Shown: one piece after another, positions 1 to 4,625 of the stretch
Layout: each line of letters starts with the position of its first letter
Position numbering within the stretch: the first letter of the stretch is position 1
DNA from: Bacteroidales bacterium
Lineage (GTDB): Bacteria; Bacteroidota; Bacteroidia; Bacteroidales; JAAUTT01
Assembly (NCBI GenBank): GCA_012031335.1
Contig: JAAUTT010000315.1
Span: forward strand, 1 to 5,947
DNA length: 5,947 nt
Direction: 5' to 3'
The notes under the pieces: generated by a model
Databases searched by the model: none
What the model saw: only the letters and a program-made list of their open reading frames with translations
Told to the model about the DNA's origin: nothing
Program-made: the position numbers and the translations under genes

Positions 1-39
1 TGTCTTTTTTTAAAGCTGATTTAATCGGAGTGAAAACAC

Positions 40-777
40 TTACAAATTCAAATTCGTTATCAATTCTTTTGTTGGAAGGGTATTAGTTTCCTTAGTAAAA
101 ACAGTATTTATTCCTGCGAATTCTTTAAAGGTTAATTTAGGTTCATCGATTGTTAAAATTCCATGCCTTGTTTCGATTGAAATATTTGTTCCAAGCGAAA
201 CGAAATCTTCCGATAATGCCAATTCCGGAATTGCCTTAGTTGTATGTTGTAAAGCAATTGTTTCGCTAAGCTTTATCTTTAGTCGCTCTGCTGCTGCAAG
301 GAGCTTAGGAATTATAAGCTCATTAATCTCTCTAGTTCTAAAATCGTCAATTGACAATTTTGATTTTCTAAATAATTGAGGTAATAGTATATCGACAGCT
401 ATTAACTTATCAATATCGTTGCCTCCAAGTTTCTCAAATCTCGAAATAGCTATATTTTTGGAATATACGCCGTTATTATCTTTTCCTAATTCCAGAATTG
501 AGATATCACAAGTCCCTGCGCCAAAGTCAAAAACTAATACATTTGGATAATAGTCATCAGTGATAGTAATAGTCTTTTTTTCACTTGACATTTTTGATAT
601 AAAACTTAGAAAAGCTGCATTGGGTTCATCAATTAACGATTGTTTGTTTATTTGAAAGCCATTACTTTCTAAACTATTTATAAGGTCTCTTCTTTGATTC
701 GCTTCAAAAGATGCTGGAATACTTACTGCATATTCAATATGAGATGGAAGATTATTTATTTTTATAAATTTTCTCAA
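40..777 (-). CDS. Hsp70-like fragment: second half of nucleotide-binding domain
   Basis: This is the longest open piece of the broken Hsp70-like gene, about 245 residues from a TTG codon that is probably not a real start. It begins in KFIKINNLPSHIEYAVSIPA, which matches the strand before the DnaK 'VPA.F...QR' block. It then has the EPNAA helix (about residue 51), the phosphate-2 loop FDFGAGT (about residues 83-89, with Ala where DnaK usually has Gly) and LGGNDID. Its C-terminal residues ITNLNL are an artefact of the shift near position 60. The real frame continues to the left edge. Confidence 0.75.
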   Translation of the reverse strand: MRKFIKINNLPSHIEYAVSIPASFEANQRRDLINSLESNGFQINKQSLIDEPNAAFLSFISKMSSEKKTITITDDYYPNVLVFDFGAGTCDISILELGKDNNGVYSKNIAISRFEKLGGNDIDKLIAVDILLPQLFRKSKLSIDDFRTREINELIIPKLLAAAERLKIKLSETIALQHTTKAIPELALSEDFVSLGTNISIETRHGILTIDEPKLTFKEFAGINTVFTKETNTLPTKELITNLNL

Positions 778-1042
778 TTTGTACTTTTAGATATTTAAAA
801 AAAACTTTAGCAGCATCGACTGGATTAAGAATTGTATGTTTTTCATGGTTTTTGCCTAATTCACTGTTAGGATATTTGCAACCAACATCTTCTCCAAGCT
901 CCATCTTGAACGAATGCCAGAGATTTTTTCCATAACGCAATTTAAACTTTAATTGTGAAGCACCTTCACCAACTAGTAAAGTGTTTTGATGCCAAGCAAT
1001 TACAGTTGGTATTTTATATGATGAAAAAATTTGCCCCGTCAA
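752..1042 (-). CDS. Hsp70-like fragment: middle of nucleotide-binding domain
   Basis: This middle piece of the broken Hsp70-like gene covers the stretch between the two ATP phosphate motifs: IPTVIAWHQNTLLVGEGASQ, then a charged segment, then NPVDAAKVFFKYLKVQIEK. That matches the DnaK order 'PSvvaf....lvG..A' followed by the helix that precedes the second subdomain. It overlaps its neighbours at both ends (1014-1042 and 752-777). Removing one G from 1034-1037 joins it to LNQKLIDG upstream. Removing one A from 769-772 joins it to FIKINNLP downstream. It is unlikely to be a separate gene. Confidence 0.7.
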   Translation of the reverse strand: MTGQIFSSYKIPTVIAWHQNTLLVGEGASQLKFKLRYGKNLWHSFKMELGEDVGCKYPNSELGKNHEKHTILNPVDAAKVFFKYLKVQIEKIYKNK

Positions 1043-1211
1043 TCAGTTTTTGATTTAACTCTATGGGTTTAACTATTATTGGTTCATTTTCTTTACCTAA
1101 AACTGCAACACTAACAACTGTGGTGGAAGTCCCAAAGTCAATTCCAACAAAAGTGGTATTTAAAATATCTCTGTGTTTGTCTGAAATCTTATTAGAAGTC
1201 AAGACTGGCAA
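1014..1211 (-). CDS. Hsp70-like fragment: N-terminal ATP-binding motif
   Basis: This is the first piece of the broken Hsp70-like gene. It carries the signature FVGIDFGTSTTVVSVAVLG, the phosphate-1 loop of Hsp70/actin-fold ATPases. It opens at a TTG in the frame LPVLTSNK. Removing one A from the seven-A run at 1216-1222 instead links it to an upstream ATG at 1242 (MTDEISIKN...), a better start. Its last residues, ANFFII, come from reading past the four-G shift. Confidence 0.7.
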   Translation of the reverse strand: MPVLTSNKISDKHRDILNTTFVGIDFGTSTTVVSVAVLGKENEPIIVKPIELNQKLIDGANFFII

Positions 1212-1280
1212 TAAATTTTTTTATTGAAATTTCATCTGTCATATCAAAATGTCATTGAGCGTCGGCAAGAAAACAGCTCT

Positions 1281-1344
1281 TTTGCAAACTTAGGTCGTGT
1301 GTTGGCTTGTGCGGTTTGCAAATGTGCTGTTTTGTGCGTTGGCT
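1281..1344. repeat. Imperfect direct repeat in Hsp70 leader
   Basis: Two related units lie head to tail. The first (1281-1307) runs from TTTGCAAA to GTGTGTTGGCT. The second (1315-1344) runs from TTTGCAAA to TGTGCGTTGGCT. They share both ends and differ in the middle. They sit in the roughly 170-base leader between the cassette boundary at 1426 and the Hsp70-like start at 1242, which otherwise holds no gene I can support. Function is unknown; a regulatory or recombination role is only possible. Confidence 0.5.
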
Positions 1345-1412
1345 GTTCATTTTATTGTTTTTTATTTTTCTGTCTTTATGTAGCAAATTGTCCGCTGTCG
1401 TCTGTCTTTTTA

Positions 1413-1552
1413 CACTTGGCGGTAACGTTGATAATATGGGTCGTTTGGCATTTTAAAACACTTCCCTCTCAAATCGCTATATATTTTGTTAAATGTACTC
1501 ATTTTCAAATTTAACACTATCCGCCAAATGACCTATATTTATTGTTAGCGTT
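1413..1552 (-). other. attC-like imperfect palindrome between cassettes 2 and 3
   Basis: The left arm (1421-1449) and right arm (1523-1552) pair as a long bulged stem. GTCRTTTGGC is shared almost perfectly and is followed by ATAT/AACG blocks with one- or two-base bulges. The intervening loop is about 73 bases and holds a smaller perfect hairpin (TGTTAAAT at 1487-1494 with ATTTAACA at 1509-1516). On the minus strand the site opens with AACGCTAAC (1544-1552), the inverse of the far end of the hydrolase cassette. It closes with GTTACCGCC, which would start the Hsp70 cassette. Bulged stems with short complementary ends are the hallmark of integron attC sites, but the 7-base cores do not exactly fit the classical RYYYAAC/GTTRRRY consensus. 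Confidence 0.55.
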
Positions 1553-1589
1553 TCGTTGTATATACTTTCCTTCAATATTATAATTATTA

Positions 1590-1693
1590 ACTGATGTTAC
1601 GCACGGTTTCAGTAGATTATTCAAAAACAGCGTTTTGCTAATTGCAAAAAGGTCATTTCCAGTCAATCCTCTGAATCACTGCGTAACATCAGT
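1590..1693. mobile_element. MITE-like element, 104 bp, with 5-bp target duplication
   Basis: The ends are perfect 14-base inverted repeats: ACTGATGTTACGCA at 1590-1603 and its complement at 1680-1693. Similarity continues imperfectly inward through TTCAG..GATT for about 15 more bases. TATTA lies directly on both sides (1585-1589 and 1694-1698), as expected for a target-site duplication. The element is too short to encode a transposase, so it would be a non-autonomous element moved in trans. It sits 8 bases beyond the hydrolase stop codon and inside that cassette. I do not assign an IS family. The flanks are AT-rich, so the TATTA match has some chance of being accidental. Confidence 0.65.
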
Positions 1694-1706
1694 TATTAAA
1701 TTCTTA

Positions 1707-3010
1707 TTACTCTTGCAAATAGCCCTTGAACCGAATTAATTTACTTTCATCTTGCAGGTAAGTTATTGGTTTTGGGTCTAACCAGTCAACAATTTTATCT
1801 TTGATGGAATAGGCGAAAAAGTGATTTCCCGCAGGAGTATAATGACCAATGAAATATCTGTCCATATATTCATCCAATGAAATATTGAATTTCCTGAAAT
1901 CTTCAAGATGCACTTCATTCATATCAAAATACATGTATCCATTTTCTTTGATATAATTCACCATTTCCTGATCATAACGAACTTCACCTTTTACCATTGA
2001 CTTGAATACATTGTAGGGATCAAAATGGATCAGCATTAGTTCTTTGCCATTTTCTGTGCAAAATTCACTGGTCTTTTTAAGAATATGCCTGGTAGCTTCA
2101 AATGAATACTTATTTTTTAAAGCTGTAGCTGTAATTTTCATTCTTTCAGTATTAGTGAAATCTACTTCAGGCAGATCTAAAATGTCAGCAAGTTTTTTCA
2201 ATCCTTTTGTGTCAACATCCGCGTTAACCATATCAAAACTCAACAACTGAAGCTGAACCATCAGGTCATCTTTTAAATTTTCGTACATAAACTCAGGATC
2301 AGTCATTTTATATACATCTTCCTTGTTACTGATACGATTTTTCATTTCAACTAACTGCCCGGTATTAATATCCATTTCAATGTTTGACCAGAAGTTGCCA
2401 TGAAACATGTATCCACCATAATTGTTCCAGCGTGAATAATAGGTAACATAGCGACATCTGAACACACTTCTGATATAATCATCGCCCCACATGTAAAGTA
2501 TCACATATTTTGAATCCTTATCAACTTTTTCACGTCTTAAAAGCCTTCTGTAAGCTTGATACACACCGAACCCGCCCATGCCGAAATTCTGGATAGGCTC
2601 CCCAAGATGCCCAGCAAGGTATTCTTGCCAGGTTTCTGCATCACTCACCTGATGACAATGAGTAAAACTGTCCCCGTAAGTATTAATCCTGCAAGGTTTA
2701 TCGGCATATATCTTATTCGTTCTTTTACCATCTTTCATCACGGTAGACAATGTATAACTATTATCAATCCCATCATGAGGCATAGAATTCCCTAAAATGT
2801 ATCCAACCTCCGGGTCAAACTGAGCCCATGAATTTGAATTGAGAAAAATATCCAGTTCTTTTTTCGGCACTGCACTATTTCTAAGGTATTGTGCATAGGA
2901 TTTTTTATCACTTCCTAAACTTGTCCCATAGAGAAATCAGGCAGCATAAAACTGCCGGTAATTGCCGTTGCTCTAAATGCATTTGATAGTATAAAATTCC
3001 GTCTATTCAT
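1707..3010 (-). CDS. SGNH/GDSL-type hydrolase, Tat signal peptide, one frameshift
   Basis: This is a putative exported ester hydrolase of the SGNH/GDSL superfamily. The long open frame runs from 2870 (GTG) to 1707. It contains block I, INTYGDSFTH, with the nucleophile Ser at residue 68 counted from that GTG; a Gly block, NFGMGGFG; WGDD as a possible block III; and GHYTPAGNHF, giving a catalytic His near residue 343. A usual block-V Asp two or three residues before the His is not obvious. The frame stays open upstream of 2870 (SLGSDKKSYAQYLRNSAV). An ATG at 3008-3010 starts MNRRNFILSNAFRATAITGS, a twin-arginine signal peptide with a hydrophobic core. The two frames meet if one G is added to the three-G run at 2925-2927 (SMGTSLGSDKK), giving about 434 residues. 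The 2870 GTG is therefore probably not the natural start. Substrate is unknown. The gene fills cassette 2. Confidence 0.75.
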
Positions 3011-3080
3011 ATTTTTATCATAATAGTTTATAACTTATGCTACTCCTAGTATTTTTGTCGGGCTATATCTCACTACAATG

Positions 3081-3220
3081 AACGCTAACGGTTGGCGGTA
3101 GAGCCAGTAAGGGATTGCGAGCGTACCACCTATCAAGTTACACGAAAAGTTGAAGCGGGCTACTACCCTTCGCATACCCATGAAACCCTTATTGGCTATA
3201 CCGCGTGTTGTGGGCTGTAG
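3081..3220 (-). other. attC-like imperfect palindrome between cassettes 1 and 2
   Basis: The arms at 3095-3113 and 3186-3204 pair at 17 of 19 positions, centred on AGCCARTAAGGG. After an asymmetric internal loop, a second stem pairs TGCGA-GCGTACCACC with TGCGAAGGGTAGTAGCC. The outer ends are GTTGTGGGC (+ strand 3207-3215), shared with the far end of the upstream cassette, and AACGCTAAC (3081-3089), shared with the far end of the downstream cassette. A long stem with unequal bulges between two unit-specific cores is what integron attC sites look like. I recall closely similar repeats ('GAGCCAGTAAGGG...CCCTTATTGGC') between genes in Bacteroidota genomes. Confidence 0.65.
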
Positions 3221-3860
3221 TTTTTTTTTCTGATTTTATTCATGTTTTCTAACTCTCTTATATGATCAAGCAACTCGATCCGCTTATCTCGGTTATTCTC
3301 ATCTTTAAGAAGTTTGTTTAGTGCGATGAACCTAGTAATTCGTTCTTCATATTTGTCTGTTTCAATGAAAGTTATAAGCCAATCAAGATACGGTTTTGTC
3401 GATACTTTTTTGCAATCCTTGATCATTGATTTTGCAAATTCAAGCATATCGTATCCTTGCTCGTACATGTCAATCCTATCTACCTCTCTATCAAGAAGTA
3501 ATCCGTGCAGATAAATATTTTGAAAGGCTGTGTCAATCGTATAAATCTTTGTCTCGGTTATCCGTCCAAGTCCAAAATATGCTATTGACCAATTAAGGGA
3601 AAGCAAAGATCCCCCAATATCATCTGGAAAATTTTTGTCAAACCATTTTTTATTGGTAATCGCTCCTTTATAATCCGAAATCCGCATATACAAATCGGAA
3701 ATATAATATCGTCTACCGGCGCTGTCATCAAATCCGCCATGTATCCGTTTCTCAGCAGTCAATGCAGCTCGGTGTTTCTTAATCGACAATTTCACTTTCT
3801 CAATCTGTTTTTCTGTCATAATTATTGATGAGTCTGTGTCTTCCCGCTATTGCCCACAAC
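3090..3860 (-). mobile_element. Cassette-like unit 1 (gene of unknown function)
   Basis: On the minus strand this roughly 770-base unit runs from GTTGTGGGCAATAG (3847-3860) through one gene to CTACAGCCCACAAC (3207-3220) and the attC-like stem. Its 14-base ends are inverted copies with two mismatches. It lies nearest the recombinase, which in an integron would make it the most recently inserted cassette. Only about 30 bases separate the boundary from the start codon, leaving little room for its own promoter. Confidence 0.5.
3196..3819 (-). CDS. Hypothetical protein, cassette-borne, helical
   Basis: I do not recognise this 207-residue protein. It is highly charged (many Lys, Arg, Asp and Glu), has no signal peptide or membrane segment, and should be soluble and largely alpha-helical. 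The stretch from about residue 35 to 110 (ISDLYMRISDYKGAITNKKW, then LLSLNWSIAYFGLGRITETK) has the helix-pair look of a TPR-like repeat, but no repeat is clear enough to claim one. The ATG at 3817-3819 is the first in the cassette and lies about 30 bases after its boundary, with an AT-rich leader instead of a Shine-Dalgarno site. The last seven codons (YSPQHAV) and the TAG stop lie inside the attC-like stem, so the recombination site supplies the C-terminus. The frame is intact, unlike the other two cassette genes. Confidence 0.75.
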   Translation of the reverse strand: MTEKQIEKVKLSIKKHRAALTAEKRIHGGFDDSAGRRYYISDLYMRISDYKGAITNKKWFDKNFPDDIGGSLLSLNWSIAYFGLGRITETKIYTIDTAFQNIYLHGLLLDREVDRIDMYEQGYDMLEFAKSMIKDCKKVSTKPYLDWLITFIETDKYEERITRFIALNKLLKDENNRDKRIELLDHIRELENMNKIRKKNYSPQHAV

Positions 3861-3886
3861 ATTTGTATAACATTATTAATGTTATA
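3847..3886. other. Recombinase-proximal cassette boundary with AT-rich palindrome
   Basis: The core GCCCACAAC (3852-3860) is the outer end of cassette 1. Six bases further toward the recombinase are perfect 10-base inverted arms, TATAACATTA (3866-3875) and TAATGTTATA (3877-3886), separated by one base. Inverted binding arms beside the first cassette boundary are what an attI-like insertion point would need. It could also be an operator, or the relic of an older cassette end. Function is inferred from position only. Confidence 0.35.
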
Positions 3887-3957
3887 TCGCTATTATAATT
3901 TTTCATGTAAATATTCAAAATTCAGAAAGCAAGGTAAAAATAATTTGGAACGGTAAC

Positions 3958-4017
3958 AAGCCTGCCTCCTAAAACATAGCCTAAATTTATTCCTCTTCAC
4001 TAGCAAAGTATTAATTA
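3958..4017. repeat. Recombinase 3' flank, copy A
   Basis: This non-coding stretch sits directly downstream (minus strand) of the collapsed recombinase copy. It matches the stretch downstream of the intact recombinase (4579-4625). Shared blocks in order are GCCTGCYTC, AATTTATYCCT, TTCAC.AG.AAAG and a TTAAT/TATTA run into the stop codon. Copy A has about 7 to 10 extra bases in the middle. A flank kept with two recombinase genes may simply mark a duplication or may hold a recombination site. Confidence 0.6.
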
Positions 4018-4265
4018 TTATATATCTAATCGTCTGGCGGATTCTTTAATGATCAAACCCCAATACTGCTCCTTTATCTAAATATCACTGAAATAATTCT
4101 TTAATATGCTAAATGCATCCTTTGTACAGGGATTATACCACGAGTCTAATACAATACTCCAGCGGGCATCTGGTATTTGTTTTAATAATTCAACGCTCTC
4201 ATCTCTATAGGATTAGTCCAATTTTATCCTGAATTCCTGGCGATGATATACTTTTCTATTTTCAT
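4018..4265 (-). pseudogene. Collapsed second tyrosine recombinase (N- and C-terminal ends only)
   Basis: The remnant starts at an ATG (4263-4265) reading MKIEKYIIARNSG. A stop and a one-base shift later it continues SYRDESVELLKQIPDARW and SIVLDSWYNPCTKDAFSI to a stop near 4078. This is the small N-terminal domain of Bacteroidota tyrosine recombinases: LLKQIP, RWS, W, then a terminal LK..F helix. About 15 bases further on, 4018-4062 matches the last 45 bases of the intact recombinase gene (GFDQIKNPLDGLDI plus stop) with two short indels. The core-binding and catalytic regions, about 1 kb, are gone, so this is an internal deletion of a former recombinase gene lying downstream of the live one. 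No function is expected. Confidence 0.8.
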
Positions 4266-4275
4266 AAAATGGGAG

Positions 4276-4311
4276 TTAATGTTATAGGTCGAGGACAGAA
4301 TATAACACTAA
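4276..4311. repeat. AT-rich inverted repeat upstream of recombinase remnant
   Basis: TTAATGTTATA (4276-4286) pairs with TATAACACTAA (4301-4311) at 10 of 11 positions across a 14-base spacer containing GGTCGAGGACAG. The arm TAATGTTATA is identical to the arm of the palindrome at 3866-3886, on the other side of the remnant. It lies 11 bases before the remnant's start codon, where an operator or promoter might sit. Confidence 0.5.
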
Positions 4312-4370
4312 TAGAATTTATGTAAAACAATATAAATAAGCTAATTGAAGAAGGCCTTTAAGGAATAAAT

Positions 4371-4560
4371 GTGTCCACAGACCACAGACGACAGACGACA
4401 CTCAGCCATATCAAATTATTAATATCAGGTTTTTTCAAATCTGTATTAGCTGTTATCCGTGGACCGCGGTCTGTCGACCAGTATTAACTATAATAATTCA
4501 GGGATATCTGTCAAAGCTGTATTGCCTGTGGTCCGTGGACCGTGGTCTGTCGACTGTATT
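4371..4560. repeat. GC-rich repeat family, two direct copies and one inverted
   Basis: Two 44-45 base direct copies lie at 4441-4485 and 4517-4560, 76 bases apart. Each starts CTGTATT, carries TCCGTGGACCG.GGTCTGTCG in the middle and ends GTATT. The first contains the perfect palindrome GACCGCGGTC (4462-4471). A third, looser copy in the opposite orientation (4371-4400) reads GTGTCCACAGACCACAGACG. These units stand out as GC-rich in an AT-rich intergenic region. Similar 'GTCGACAGACCACGGTCCAC' strings are, from memory, scattered in Bacteroidota genomes. No coding frame of note crosses them. Confidence 0.65.
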
Positions 4561-4578
4561 TTATACTTATTAACTAAA

Positions 4579-4625
4579 CGCCTGCTTCAATAATTTATCC
4601 CTATTCACAAGTAAAGCCTTAAATA
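4579..4625. repeat. Recombinase 3' flank, copy B
   Basis: This is the counterpart of the copy at 3958-4017, next to the stop codon of the intact recombinase. It is the more compact form (GCCTGCTTC, AATTTATCCCT, TTCACAAGTAAAG). No terminator-like hairpin with a T-run is visible here. Confidence 0.6.

Larger units (their letters stand above)
1..1242 (-). pseudogene. Hsp70/DnaK-like ATPase gene, partial and frameshifted
   Basis: Three overlapping reading frames join into one Hsp70-family nucleotide-binding domain once single-base indels are allowed. The inferred start is the ATG at 1240-1242 (MTDEISIK...). Four frame changes are needed: in the seven-A run (1216-1222), the four-G run (1034-1037), the four-A run (769-772) and near 60-66. 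After the last one the frame reads DNEFEFVSVFTPIKSALKKD up to the left edge. In order, the repaired protein has an extension of about 30 residues, the phosphate-1 motif GIDFGTSTT, the IPASFEANQRRDL and IDEPNAAFLSF blocks, the phosphate-2 motif FDFGAGTCDIS, and LGGNDIDK. All are DnaK-like and in DnaK order. Family members are ATP-driven chaperones or specialised ATPases; the client-binding part lies outside the window. It is the third gene of the cassette-like array. Either the gene is decaying or the read has homopolymer errors. The family is clear; its specific role is unknown. Confidence 0.85.
1427..3089 (-). mobile_element. Cassette-like unit 2 (SGNH hydrolase gene)
   Basis: On the minus strand the unit starts at GTTAGCGTT (+ strand AACGCTAAC, 3081-3089). 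It carries one gene and a MITE-like insertion, then reaches AACGCTAAC (+ strand GTTAGCGTT, 1544-1552) and the attC-like stem. The two ends are perfect 9-base inverted copies. One promoter-distal gene per unit and unit-specific complementary ends fit an integron-type gene cassette. The exact cut site is inferred by analogy with integrons, so the limits are good to a few bases only. Confidence 0.5.

Noticed and set aside
1224..1514. Plus-strand open frame of 96 codons, Cys-rich and hydrophobic
   Set aside because: It overlaps the inferred Hsp70-like start, runs through the direct repeats and into the attC-like palindrome, and resembles no protein. Its composition follows from T- and G-rich non-coding DNA.
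2044..2250. Plus-strand open frame inside the hydrolase gene
   Set aside because: It is opposite the SGNH hydrolase coding sequence, has no leader or domain, and is a shadow of that gene.
2556..2795. Plus-strand open frame opposite the GDS region of the hydrolase
   Set aside because: It is antisense to well-conserved hydrolase motifs and has no independent evidence.
3010..3080. Bacteroidota-type promoter (TTTG / TAnnTTTG) before the hydrolase gene
   Set aside because: No spacing or sequence match was good enough to call; the leader is merely AT-rich.
3081..3220. Simple rho-independent terminator for the hypothetical gene
   Set aside because: The stem is long and bulged with a loop of more than 70 bases and no T-run after it on the minus strand. 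It also overlaps the coding end, and its outer cores match the cassette ends.
3314..3514. Plus-strand open frame inside the hypothetical gene
   Set aside because: It is antisense to the longer minus-strand frame, which has a sensible start and cassette placement.
3861..4625. CRISPR array as an explanation for the repeats
   Set aside because: The repeats are few, unevenly spaced, in mixed orientation and of different families, and there are no cas genes.
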